From Thiorhodospira sibirica ATCC 700588 (GTDB lineage Bacteria > Pseudomonadota > Gammaproteobacteria > Ectothiorhodospirales > Ectothiorhodospiraceae), in NCBI RefSeq assembly GCF_000227725.2, contig NZ_MU255056.1, positions 1,979,837 through 2,038,477 on the forward strand: a stretch of DNA of 58,641 bases, given 5' to 3'. Below, in pieces: positions 44,900 to 53,795 of this stretch. Each line of letters begins with the position of its first letter. Within the stretch, counting starts at the first letter, position 1. A program made the translations under genes and the position numbers. Under the pieces are notes generated by a model. That model had not been told where the DNA came from. It saw only the letters and a program-made list of their open reading frames with translations, and ran no database searches.

Positions 44900-45580
44900 A
44901 TGTTGCTGTTCATTCTGATCATTTTCGTACTCTTGCTCTTTTATCTGCCGGCGTTCTGGGCTCAGGCGGTGTTGCGTCATTATGGTCAGGCGCGTGAGGA
45001 TTTTCCCGGTACTGGGGGCGAATTGGCGCGCCATCTTTTGGATCGGCGCGGCTTGCAGCATGTGCCGGTGGAAGTAACCGAGGCCGGTGATCATTATGAT
45101 CCCCAGGCGAAAGCGGTACGCTTGTCGCTGGCGCATTTTGAGGGGCGTTCCCTGACGGCGGTGACGGTGGCGGCGCATGAGGTCGGTCATGCCTTGCAGC
45201 ATCACGAAGGGTATACGCCGCTGTTGGTGCGCACCCGTCTGGTGTTTGCGGCGCAGCGGGCGGAAAAAGTCGGCGCCTGGTTGATGATGCTGATGCCCGT
45301 GATGGCCTTGCTGAGCCGTTCGCCGCTGGGCGCGGGTATGATGCTGCTGGCGGGGGCCTTGTCGTTTGGGGTGGCGGCGCTGGTGCATCTGGTGACCTTG
45401 CCGGTAGAGCTGGATGCCAGTTATCGGCGCGCCCTGCCGATGCTGACCCGTGGGTATATCCCGCCACGCGATTACCGCGCTGCCCGGCGCATTCTGACGG
45501 CCTGCGCCTTGACCTATGTCGCCACGGCACTGGCCTCAACGCTTAATCTCTGGCGCTGGCTGGCGATCATCCGCCGCTAA
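44900..45580 (+). CDS. YugP-like membrane zinc metallopeptidase
   Basis: The ATG at 44900 gives 226 aa. A leading membrane helix (1-19) is followed by DHYDPQAKAVRLSLAHFEG, the zinc-binding HEVGHALQH (about 97-105) and two further membrane helices (about 135-175) plus a C-terminal one. It matches the neutral zinc metallopeptidase family (DUF2268/YugP type) of the inner membrane; substrate unknown. Confidence 0.85.
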   Translation: MLLFILIIFVLLLFYLPAFWAQAVLRHYGQAREDFPGTGGELARHLLDRRGLQHVPVEVTEAGDHYDPQAKAVRLSLAHFEGRSLTAVTVAAHEVGHALQHHEGYTPLLVRTRLVFAAQRAEKVGAWLMMLMPVMALLSRSPLGAGMMLLAGALSFGVAALVHLVTLPVELDASYRRALPMLTRGYIPPRDYRAARRILTACALTYVATALASTLNLWRWLAIIRR

Positions 45581-45591
45581 TGCGCACCGTG

Positions 45592-45666
45592 GCGGCGGCT
45601 TCCAGCCGTGGCGGACGCCTCTTGCGTTCGCTGATTTTTAAGCGACACCTGGAAGGGGCCGCCACG
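45592..45666. repeat. Dispersed hairpin repeat upstream of hypD
   Basis: GGCGGACGC/GCGTTCGC, then GCGACACCTGGAAGGGGCCGCC. It closely matches 35261-35327 and is related to 29316-29382. It lies within the 119-bp spacer before hypD. Confidence 0.65.
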
Positions 45667-45699
45667 TTCTTTCTACTGTCCTGAATAAAGGTCTTTGCC

Positions 45700-46800
45700 A
45701 TGCATTTACAGGCTAAGGATTATCTCCAGCGCATCCAGCAGTTTAGCGTGCCCCAGCGCGTGCGTATCCTCAATGTGTGCGGCGGTCATGAGCGTTCGAT
45801 CACACACGCGGGCCTGCGTAGCCTGTTGCCCAAGGCGATTGAATTAGTGCCGGGGCCGGGGTGTCCGGTGTGTGTGTGTCCAGAGGTCGATATCCGCCTG
45901 GCGCTAGCGCTGGCCTTGCATGAAGGCGTTTTATTGGCGGCCTTTGGCGATATGCTGCGTGTGCCGATCAATGCAGAAAGCGGCGAGATTCGCTCGTTGG
46001 CGCAGGCCAAGGCCCAGGGCGCGGCCATTGTTCCGCTGGCCAGCCCGCAAGAGGCGGTGGCTCTGGCAAGACAGCACCCGCACCGGCAGGTGGTGTTTTT
46101 CGCTGCGGGTTTTGAGACTACGATGGCTCCGGTGGCGGCGATGCTGGCCGAAGGGGTGCCTGATAATCTGGCGGTCTTGCTGTCGGGCCGCCTGACCTGG
46201 CCGGCGGTGGCGCGCTTACTTGATACTCAGGCCAGCGCCTTTGATGCCCTCATTGCCCCCGGTCATGTAGCGACGGTGATGGGGGCGAGGGAGTGGAATT
46301 TTGTCAGCGAACAGTATCAAATAGCCTGTGCAGTGGCGGGGTTTACCCCGGATAGCCTGCTGGCGGCGGTGTATTCGGTCTTGCGTCAGCGGCTGAGCCA
46401 GCCCCCCCGCTGCTTTGTGGATAATTGTTATGCGCGGGCGGTGAGCGAATCCGGTAATCTGCAGGCGCAGCGCTGCCTGGATCAGGTGTTTGAGGTGATC
46501 GACAGTCAATGGCGCGGGATTGGCGTTTTGCCCGCATCCGGTTTTGCGCTGCGACCGGCCTATCAGGCGCATGATGCCCGGCTGATTTTTGCGACACAGC
46601 AGCGCGCCATTGCCCAGGCAGCGCCGCAGGATATGCCGCCGGGCTGTGCCTGTGCGGAGGTGTTGTTGGGCCAGCGTTACCCGGATCAATGCCCGCTCTA
46701 CGGGCGTCGCTGCACCCCGCATACCCCGGTGGGGCCGTGCATGGTGTCGGATGAAGGCGCTTGTCAGATCTGGTGGGCCAGCGGACAGCACGCCGCATGA
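45700..46800 (+). CDS. hypD: Hydrogenase maturation factor HypD
   Basis: The 366-aa protein has the HypD signatures: CGGHERSITHAGLRSLLP (27-44), PGPGCPVCVCPEVDI (51-65), FETTMAPVAA, the central cysteine region and the C-terminal Fe-S cluster cysteines (CACAEVL, DQCPLYGRRCTP, GPCMVSDEGAC). HypD works with HypC and HypE to build the Fe(CN)2CO centre of NiFe hydrogenases. No other hyp or hydrogenase gene is in the window, so it is isolated between a metallopeptidase and glgC. Confidence 0.93.
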   Translation: MHLQAKDYLQRIQQFSVPQRVRILNVCGGHERSITHAGLRSLLPKAIELVPGPGCPVCVCPEVDIRLALALALHEGVLLAAFGDMLRVPINAESGEIRSLAQAKAQGAAIVPLASPQEAVALARQHPHRQVVFFAAGFETTMAPVAAMLAEGVPDNLAVLLSGRLTWPAVARLLDTQASAFDALIAPGHVATVMGAREWNFVSEQYQIACAVAGFTPDSLLAAVYSVLRQRLSQPPRCFVDNCYARAVSESGNLQAQRCLDQVFEVIDSQWRGIGVLPASGFALRPAYQAHDARLIFATQQRAIAQAAPQDMPPGCACAEVLLGQRYPDQCPLYGRRCTPHTPVGPCMVSDEGACQIWWASGQHAA

Positions 46801-46848
46801 GTGCCTCTTTAGCACATACCGGATAGATAAAGCGCGTTGCTGGCTTGG

Positions 46849-46889
46849 CATCAATGGGCTAAACAGTTACCCTTGATGGGTCTTTTTTT
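46849..46889 (+). terminator. Rho-independent terminator after hypD
   Basis: CATCAATGGG and CCCTTGATG pair with one bulge around an 11-base loop, followed by GGGTCTTTTTTT. It separates hypD from the glycogen operon. Confidence 0.85.
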
Positions 46890-46966
46890 GTCACCCACTT
46901 ACATGGAGGACGCTGCTTCCTTGCCCCGATCAAGCGCATCAAGGGTGCGGCGTGAATGTCTATCTT

Positions 46967-48232
46967 ATGAAGCCTAAATCTCAACGTTTTGTCAGTCGTA
47001 TTACGCGCGATACCTTGGCGCTGATTCTGGCGGGCGGTCGCGGTTCGCGTCTAAAACAAATGACCCTGTGGCGCGCCAAGCCCTCGGTGCCCTTTGGGGG
47101 GAAATTCCGCATCATTGATTTTCCGCTGTCCAATTGCATCAACTCCGGCATTCGCCAGGTCGGGGTTTTGACTCAATATAAATCGCATTCCCTGATCCAG
47201 CATATCCAGCGCGGCTGGGGATTTTTGCGCGGCGAGTTTGGTGAATTTGTGGAACTGCTGCCCGCCCAGCAGCGTATTGAAACCTCCTGGTATGAAGGCA
47301 CGGCGGATGCGGTGTATCAAAATATCGACATCATCCGGGCGCATAATCCGGCCTATGTCCTGATCCTTGCCGGGGATCATATCTACAAGATGGACTACGG
47401 CGACATGATTGCCTATCACGTCGAAAATGAAGCCGATATGACCGTGGGCTGTCTGGAGGTGGATGTGGATACCGCCCGTGCCTTTGGGGTTATGGGGGTT
47501 AACGAGCAGGGGCGAGTGAGAGAATTTGCCGAAAAGCCGGAAAAGCCCCAGGCCATTCCGGGCAAACCCGATAAAGCGCTGGCCTCGATGGGGATTTATG
47601 TGTTCAATACCGCCTTTTTATTTGAGCAGCTGAGTAAGGATGCCGCCACGCCGCGCTCCAGTCATGATTTTGGCAAAGATATTATTCCGGATGTGATTCA
47701 GCGCTACCGGGTGCTGGCCTATCCCTTTCGTGATGCGCAGACCGGCACACAGGCCTATTGGCGCGATGTGGGCACCATTGACTCCTATTGGCAGGCCAAT
47801 CTGGAGTTGATCGGAGTGACCCCTGAGCTGAATCTGTATGATCAGGACTGGCCGATCTGGACGTATCAAGAACAATTGCCGCCCGCCAAATTTGTCTTTG
47901 ATGATGACGACCGTCGCGGCATGGCGGTAGATTCGATGGTTTCCGGGGGGTGCATCATCTCCGGGGCCAGCATTCGCCACTCGCTGCTGTTTTCCAATGT
48001 GACCGTCAATGCCTACAGCCACATTCAAGACTCGGTGATTCTGCCGGATGTGGAGATTGGGCGGCATTGCCGCATCACCAAGGCCATTTTGGAAAGTGAT
48101 TGCGTCGTGCCTGACGGGACGGTGATTGGCGAAGATCCGGTCGCCGATGCCAAGCGTTTTTATGTCTCGCCCGGTGGAGTGACCGTCGTGACCCCTGAAA
48201 TGCTTGGGCAAGCCGTGCATTATGGCCGCTGA
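46967..48232 (+). CDS. glgC: Glucose-1-phosphate adenylyltransferase GlgC
   Basis: The product has 421 aa from the ATG at 46967 ([20 protein letters not shown], the usual GlgC start); an upstream GTG at 46952 adds five residues. Core motifs: [44 protein letters not shown] and the [12 protein letters not shown] metal site. The left-handed beta-helix follows. It makes ADP-glucose for glycogen. Its stop overlaps the GH57 start by 11 bp. Confidence 0.95.
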   Translation: MKPKSQRFVSRITRDTLALILAGGRGSRLKQMTLWRAKPSVPFGGKFRIIDFPLSNCINSGIRQVGVLTQYKSHSLIQHIQRGWGFLRGEFGEFVELLPAQQRIETSWYEGTADAVYQNIDIIRAHNPAYVLILAGDHIYKMDYGDMIAYHVENEADMTVGCLEVDVDTARAFGVMGVNEQGRVREFAEKPEKPQAIPGKPDKALASMGIYVFNTAFLFEQLSKDAATPRSSHDFGKDIIPDVIQRYRVLAYPFRDAQTGTQAYWRDVGTIDSYWQANLELIGVTPELNLYDQDWPIWTYQEQLPPAKFVFDDDDRRGMAVDSMVSGGCIISGASIRHSLLFSNVTVNAYSHIQDSVILPDVEIGRHCRITKAILESDCVVPDGTVIGEDPVADAKRFYVSPGGVTVVTPEMLGQAVHYGR

Positions 48233-49955
48233 AACCGAGAAATTATCGGTGGTGCTGTGCTGGCACATGCACCAGCCGTATTACCGGGATTTGCGCACCG
48301 GGGATTATGCCCTGCCGTGGGTGTATTTACATGCCATCAAAGACTACACCGACATGGTGGCGCATCTGGAGGCCTGTCCGGATGCCAGGGTGGTGGTGAA
48401 TTTCGCGCCCACGCTGCTTGAGCAGATTGATGATTATGCCCAGCAGTTGGGTGCCTTTCTGGCAGATAACACCCCCCTGTCTGATCCACTCCTGGCCGTG
48501 CTCGGTGGCGGGCCGGTGCCGAGCAATCCGCAGGAACGCAGCGCCTTGGCGCAGGCCTGTATCAAGGCCAACCGCACTCACCTGATTGAACCCTACCCGC
48601 ACTATGTGGCCTTGGTCGATATGGTGCAATGGCTGGAGCAAGCGCCCAGCCGCTTTGCCTATCAGGCAGATCATTTTTTCACCGACCTGCTGACCTGGTT
48701 TCATCTGGTCTGGATGGGCGAAACCGTGCGCCGAGAAGATGCGCGCATTCAACGCTTGATGGACAAAGGCGCGGCCTTTTCTCTGGAGGATCGGCGCGAG
48801 CTGGTGCAGATCATTCATGAATTGCTCAGCACGGTCATTGGGCGGTATCAGTGTCTGGCCGCAAAGGGGCGCATTGAGCTTTCATTTACCCCGTATGCGC
48901 ATCCGATCATGCCCTTGTTGCAGGATCTGCGCAGCGCCCACGAGGCGCAGCCTGAGGTTCCCTTACCCGAGCCTGCGCAATATCCAGGGGGGGCGGTGCG
49001 GGTTGACTGGCATATCCGGCAGGGTCTGGAGGCCTTTGCGAACTATTTTGATACGCCGCCGGTGGGCTGCTGGCCCTCGGAAGGCGGTCTGAGTGAAACC
49101 ACCATCGCCGCCCTGGCACAGCATCGTATCGCCTGGACAGCCACTGGCGAAACGGTGTTAAAAAACAGCCTGCAACAGGCACAACGCCCCTGTCCCGATG
49201 CGGATAAAGACTGGCTCTATCAACCCTATCGGCTGGCCGATCAAGACACCTGGGTGTTTTTCCGCGACGATGGCCTCTCCGATGCGGTGGGCTTTAAGTA
49301 TGCCACCTGGCATGCTGATGATGCCGTGGCGGATCTGCTCTCTCATCTGGAACATATTGCAAATCAGGCTGAGGCGAAGGGCACCCTGGGCCAGCGCGTT
49401 GTTTCCATCATTCTGGATGGGGAAAACGCCTGGGAATATTATCCCGCCAACGGCTATTATTTTCTCCAGACGCTGTACACCAAACTGGCATCACACCCGC
49501 GTCTGAATTTGACGACCTTCAGCGACTGCAAAGCCCGGCTCACCGCTGCGCCCCTTAAACATCTGGTTGCCGGTAGCTGGGTCTATGGCAATTTTGCCAC
49601 CTGGATTGGCTCTGCGGACAAAAATCGCGGCTGGAAGATGCTGCTTGAGGCCAAGCAGCAATATGATCAAGCTGTGGCAGCACACCGCCTCACGCCCACC
49701 CAATTACACGAGGCCACGCTGCAACTGGCGATCTGTGAAGGCTCTGACTGGTGCTGGTGGTTTGGGGATTACAATCCCGCCACGGCGGTCAGTGACTTTG
49801 AGCGCCTCTATCGGCTGCACCTGACGAATTTATATCACCTCATTGAGGTGACGCCGCCGACCTACCTTACGCAGCGCTTTACCCACGGTGGCGGCGCTCC
49901 CGCAACGGGGGGCACCATGCGACAAGGCCAGGCCGATAAGGAGTCCGAACCTTGA
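48222..49955 (+). CDS. Glycoside hydrolase family 57 alpha-glucan enzyme
   Basis: The product has 577 aa from the ATG at 48222. GH57 regions are present: [10 protein letters not shown] (region 1), [12 protein letters not shown] (region 2), [11 protein letters not shown] with the nucleophile Glu (region 3), [15 protein letters not shown] with the acid Asp (region 4) and [10 protein letters not shown] (region 5). The enzyme is a cytoplasmic alpha-amylase or 4-alpha-glucanotransferase working on glycogen or maltodextrin. It is coupled to glgC in front and overlaps malQ behind by 4 bp. Confidence 0.92.
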   Translation: MAAETEKLSVVLCWHMHQPYYRDLRTGDYALPWVYLHAIKDYTDMVAHLEACPDARVVVNFAPTLLEQIDDYAQQLGAFLADNTPLSDPLLAVLGGGPVPSNPQERSALAQACIKANRTHLIEPYPHYVALVDMVQWLEQAPSRFAYQADHFFTDLLTWFHLVWMGETVRREDARIQRLMDKGAAFSLEDRRELVQIIHELLSTVIGRYQCLAAKGRIELSFTPYAHPIMPLLQDLRSAHEAQPEVPLPEPAQYPGGAVRVDWHIRQGLEAFANYFDTPPVGCWPSEGGLSETTIAALAQHRIAWTATGETVLKNSLQQAQRPCPDADKDWLYQPYRLADQDTWVFFRDDGLSDAVGFKYATWHADDAVADLLSHLEHIANQAEAKGTLGQRVVSIILDGENAWEYYPANGYYFLQTLYTKLASHPRLNLTTFSDCKARLTAAPLKHLVAGSWVYGNFATWIGSADKNRGWKMLLEAKQQYDQAVAAHRLTPTQLHEATLQLAICEGSDWCWWFGDYNPATAVSDFERLYRLHLTNLYHLIEVTPPTYLTQRFTHGGGAPATGGTMRQGQADKESEP

Positions 49956-51448
49956 ACCGCGATAGCATACCCACCTTCATGCAGCAACGCCGGGGAGGCG
50001 TCTTGTTGCATCCGACATCCTTGCCAGGACCCGCCAAGCTGGGTACGCTGGGGGCCGATGCGTACCGTTTTGTGGACTGGCTGGAACGCACCGGAATGGC
50101 GGTTTGGCAAATGCTCCCACTCAATCAGACCCATCCGGGCGGCTCACCCTATCAATGCCTCAGCGTGCATGGCGGCAATGTGCAGCTCATCTGCCTGGAA
50201 CAGTTAGGCGTCTGGGGCTGGCTTGACGATCTCAGCGAAGACCCGCACAGCTATCGCAACCCCTTTGATTGTGCGCCCTTGCAACGCGCCTATGCGGGCT
50301 TTATGCGGCAGGCCGATGAAGCACAGCACGCGGCCTATCAGCACTTCATCAGCCAACAGGCGCACTGGCTGGATGATTATGCCCTGTTTCTGGCGATCAA
50401 AAACGAACGCCAAGGCGCGCCGTGGTGGGAATGGGATAGCGATCTGCGCACCCGCAACCCCACGGCACTGGCGGCACTCCAAAAGCGCCTGCATCCTGTC
50501 CTGGAACATCACCGTTTCGCCCAATATGTGTTTTATCGCCAGTGGCGAGAACTCAAAGCCTACGCCAACCAAAAAGGCATCCTGCTGTTTGGGGATATGC
50601 CGATCTTTGTGGCACATGACAGCGCCGATGTTTGGGCACAACGCACCTTATTTGACCTGGACGAGGCCGGGCGGGCGCTCACTGTTGCCGGTGTACCGCC
50701 GGATTATTTCTCCAGCACCGGACAGCGCTGGGGCAATCCCCACTACAATTGGGTGGAGATGGAAAAACAAGGCTTTAGCTGGTGGATTGAGCGCATCGAC
50801 GGGGCGCTGGAGCTTTTGGATCTGATCCGCATCGACCACTTTCGCGGCTTTGAAGCCTATTGGTCCATTCCCGCACAGGCCGACACCGCCATGCACGGAC
50901 ACTGGGTACAGGCCCCCGGCGTGGCGCTGTTTGAACGACTCAAGCAACATTTTGGCGTATTGCCCTTGGTGGCCGAGGATTTGGGCATTATCACCGCCGA
51001 GGTCGAAGCCTTGCGTGATCAATTTGGACTGCCAGGGATGAAAATCCTGCAATTTGCCTTTGGTGGCGATGCCGATAATCCCTATCTGCCGCATCATCAT
51101 GTCGAAAACTGCGTGGTTTACACCGGCACTCATGATAATGACACCTCACTGGGCTGGTTCAGCAGCTGCACCCCGCCGTGTCGTGAACACGCTCTGGCGT
51201 ATCTGGGACAACCGCAGGAGGCCATGCCCTGGCCCTTGATTCGCTGTGCGCTGGCATCAACGGCGCGTCTGGCCGTGATCCCCCTGCAGGATTTATTATC
51301 CTTAGACACCGCCCACCGAATGAACACCCCCGGCACCGTGGAAGACAACTGGTCATGGCGTTTTGCCTGGGAAATGATCCCCGAGGGTCTTGAACACCAG
51401 CTGCGCCACTTGCTGCACCTGTACGGACGCGATGGCAGTGCTCATTAA
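49952..51448 (+). CDS. malQ: 4-alpha-glucanotransferase MalQ
   Basis: The TTG at 49952, with AAGGAG eight bases upstream, gives 498 aa; an in-frame ATG at 49979 would still include the family start (GGVLLHPTSLPGP). GH77 motifs: DMPIFVAHDSADVW, RIDHFRGFEAYW (nucleophile Asp), AEDLGIITAEV (acid Glu) and YTGTHDNDT. It disproportionates maltodextrins and closes the glgC-GH57-malQ operon. Confidence 0.95.
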   Translation: MNRDSIPTFMQQRRGGVLLHPTSLPGPAKLGTLGADAYRFVDWLERTGMAVWQMLPLNQTHPGGSPYQCLSVHGGNVQLICLEQLGVWGWLDDLSEDPHSYRNPFDCAPLQRAYAGFMRQADEAQHAAYQHFISQQAHWLDDYALFLAIKNERQGAPWWEWDSDLRTRNPTALAALQKRLHPVLEHHRFAQYVFYRQWRELKAYANQKGILLFGDMPIFVAHDSADVWAQRTLFDLDEAGRALTVAGVPPDYFSSTGQRWGNPHYNWVEMEKQGFSWWIERIDGALELLDLIRIDHFRGFEAYWSIPAQADTAMHGHWVQAPGVALFERLKQHFGVLPLVAEDLGIITAEVEALRDQFGLPGMKILQFAFGGDADNPYLPHHHVENCVVYTGTHDNDTSLGWFSSCTPPCREHALAYLGQPQEAMPWPLIRCALASTARLAVIPLQDLLSLDTAHRMNTPGTVEDNWSWRFAWEMIPEGLEHQLRHLLHLYGRDGSAH

Positions 51449-51478
51449 CCTCTTAACCTTGCTCACGAGACGAGATCT

Positions 51479-52018
51479 ATGCCAAAACATCACCATCTGA
51501 TTCCACTGGCGGTTTTTTTGGGCGTACTGGCCATGCCATTACACAGCACTGCCCAGCAGTGGCCTGAACTCAATCCCGGTCTGCGTGCCACCCAAGCCAG
51601 CAATGACCGCGCCAATGTCTTGCAGGACGCCTTCGGACGCTTCAGTATCCAGATTCCCAGCGGCGTAGTGCCGATGGGCTCAACGTATAACATGGTGATC
51701 GCCGATGAAAAGATTCACATCAGCGTCATCACCGCAAGTCAGGATGAAATGTTTAACATGAATCTGGAAAACTTCCCGGAGATGGTGCGCCAGATGGGCG
51801 CGGAGATGGAGGCACAAGACACCTTCGAGGTGCGTAAAGGGCTGTCTGCACGTTACTTTGCCGCGAGCATCCGTGATCCGCAATCCGAACGGCGCATGCG
51901 CTCGGTGCATGTCTTTATTCCCGGCCCGAATATCTGGCTTCAAGCCACCGGCCCGGATGCAGACACACGCACCCTCAGCGCCCATGTCCAGAAGTTTTTA
52001 GATGGCCTGCGGTTTTAG
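51479..52018 (+). CDS. Exported hypothetical protein
   Basis: The 179-aa protein has a signal peptide (1-25, cleavage near HSTAQQ) followed by a small alpha/beta domain (FGRFSIQIPSG, KIHISVITAS, SVHVFIPGPNIWLQATG). I do not recognise a named family; the layout recalls small periplasmic stress or lipid-binding domains. It starts 30 bp after malQ. Confidence 0.65.
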   Translation: MPKHHHLIPLAVFLGVLAMPLHSTAQQWPELNPGLRATQASNDRANVLQDAFGRFSIQIPSGVVPMGSTYNMVIADEKIHISVITASQDEMFNMNLENFPEMVRQMGAEMEAQDTFEVRKGLSARYFAASIRDPQSERRMRSVHVFIPGPNIWLQATGPDADTRTLSAHVQKFLDGLRF

Positions 52019-52102
52019 GCCACAACGGTGCAACACCCTTTTGAGCGTGTTGCGAACATAAAAAAATCGGCACAGCCGATGCAGGTGGAGGTATAAAAAC
52101 CC

Positions 52103-52309
52103 ATGAGTGTTTATAAAGTCATTGAATTGATCGGCACCAGCCCTAATTCCTGGGAAGAAGCCGCCAAATCCGCCGTGGATAAAGCCCGCGAAAGTCTGCG
52201 AGACCTGCGCGTCGTTGAGGTCAACAAACTGGACCTCAAGCTGGATGATCACGGCAACGTGATTGCCTATCGCGCCCGGATCAACGTCTCCTTCAAATAC
52301 GAAGGCTAG
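52103..52309 (+). CDS. Dodecin flavin-binding protein
   Basis: The 68-aa protein fits the dodecin pattern along its whole length: VYKVIELIGTSPNSWEEAAK (3-22), AVDKARESLRDLRVVEV and YRARINVSFKYE. Dodecins form hollow 12-mers that store flavin. Confidence 0.93.
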   Translation: MSVYKVIELIGTSPNSWEEAAKSAVDKARESLRDLRVVEVNKLDLKLDDHGNVIAYRARINVSFKYEG

Positions 52310-52311
52310 AT

Positions 52312-53298
52312 TCAGCCATCACCCGGCGCAGGTCGGCGCGTCAACGCCAGCGCCTGCGCCACCACCGCAACGCCCGCCCCTTCGCGGTGGGCGTTTTCAC
52401 TCAAATGACGCCGCCACAGACGGCCGCGTGGCTGCGCATGAAACAGCCCCAGAATATGCCGGGTCATCGCCTGCAAGGGCACCCCACGCTCAAGCTGATG
52501 CTGCGCATATTCCATCCATGCCGCCATCACCGCCGCCCGCGTAGGCATGGGTCGATCATCCCCATAAAACATCTGATCCACCGCCGCCAGCAGATAGGGA
52601 TTTTGATAGGCCTCGCGCCCCACCATTACCCCATCCACCGGCCCAAGCTGCGCCAGCCCTTCCTCAAGGCGCACAATCCCGCCGTTGATAATGATCTCCA
52701 GAGCCGGGAAATCCTGTTTGATCTGATGCACCCGCGCATAATCCAGCGGCGGAATGGAGCGATTTTCCTTGGGACTTAAGCCATTCAGCCAAGCCTTGCG
52801 GGCATGAATAATAAACACCTCACAACCGCCGTGAGCCACCGTCTCGATAAAGCGGTGCAGATCGGCATAACTATCCTGGGCATCAATCCCAATACGGCTT
52901 TTCACCGTCACCGACAAATCACAGGCGGAGCGCATCGCCGCCACACAGGCGGCCACCGTCTCAGGCTGAGCCATCAGACAGGCGCCAAACTGCCCGGCAT
53001 GGACCCGATCCGACGGACAGCCGACATTAAGATTGATCTCATCATAGCCATATTCTTGCGCCAGGCGCGCACACTGCGCCAAGGCGTGCGGATCATTGCC
53101 TCCCAACTGCAACGCCAGCGGACGCTCAAAGGGATCAAAGCCGAGCAACTGCTCACGATTTCCGTGCAACAACGCGGCAGTGGTCACCATCTCGGAATAC
53201 AACACCGCCCGGCGCGTCAACAACCGCCAAAAATAACGGCAATGGCGATCCGACCACTCCATCATCGGAGCCGTACAAAAACGTCGGTTAATAGACAT
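52312..53298 (-). CDS. dusA: tRNA-dihydrouridine synthase DusA
   Basis: The 328-aa protein has the DusA motifs APMMEWSDRHCRYFWRLL (10-27), LQLGGNDP, INLNVGCPSDRVHAGQFGA (catalytic Cys of GCPS), VKSRIGID, FIIHARKAWL and INGGI. It reduces U20/U20a in tRNA D-loops. It converges with dodecin at 2 bp distance. Confidence 0.95.
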   Translation of the reverse strand: MSINRRFCTAPMMEWSDRHCRYFWRLLTRRAVLYSEMVTTAALLHGNREQLLGFDPFERPLALQLGGNDPHALAQCARLAQEYGYDEINLNVGCPSDRVHAGQFGACLMAQPETVAACVAAMRSACDLSVTVKSRIGIDAQDSYADLHRFIETVAHGGCEVFIIHARKAWLNGLSPKENRSIPPLDYARVHQIKQDFPALEIIINGGIVRLEEGLAQLGPVDGVMVGREAYQNPYLLAAVDQMFYGDDRPMPTRAAVMAAWMEYAQHQLERGVPLQAMTRHILGLFHAQPRGRLWRRHLSENAHREGAGVAVVAQALALTRRPAPGDG

Positions 53299-53464
53299 TA
53301 AACAACCACTTGAATTGATTTTTACATTGATTTTCAGGGTTCAAGATGCAAGAAGCGGGCACCAGACACCCGCCTGCTTTTCCTGAACAGCGTATGCGAT
53401 TTACCATGAATCACCGTCACCTGCATGTAAAGCCAGCGCTCTGCGCTCCCAGAGGCGGCGTTTC

Positions 53465-53770
53465 ATCAGTTTGCGCGGGAAACCCCGGCCGCAAGGCCAA
53501 GGAGGGATAGCGCGGCTTGCGAAGCAAGCCTCCTGTTCCCGACGCCTCCTCTTTGGTAGCGTGCTCTCTTTATACATGGATGCTATCTTTATTTTAACCG
53601 CCGGGCTGGCGGGGTTAGTCTGTGGAGAAACTGTAAGTCCGGTGTCTCTTTGAGGCATTTGGCAGGTCTCGGCGAAGCAGAAAGCGCTCAGCAGCAATGC
53701 TGGGAATCCCCCTCCTTCCTACCTGCCGCGACGCACGCGGCGCAGGCAGGTAGGGCGGGGAGGATGTCAA
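53465..53770 (+). mobile_element. TnpB-derived mini-element (copy D)
   Basis: Left end ATCAGTTTGCGCGGGAAACC with CGGCCGCAAGGCC hairpin; tnpB tail [19 protein letters not shown] (stop at 53653); right end GGGAATCCCCC..GGGGAGGATGTCAA. Inside the right-end loop is an extra hairpin CCTACCTGCCGCG/CGGCGCAGGCAGGTAGG, absent from copies B and C. About 306 bp, no transposase. Confidence 0.78.
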
Positions 53771-53795
53771 GTCAGGCGCTCTCTGCGCAAAACTA

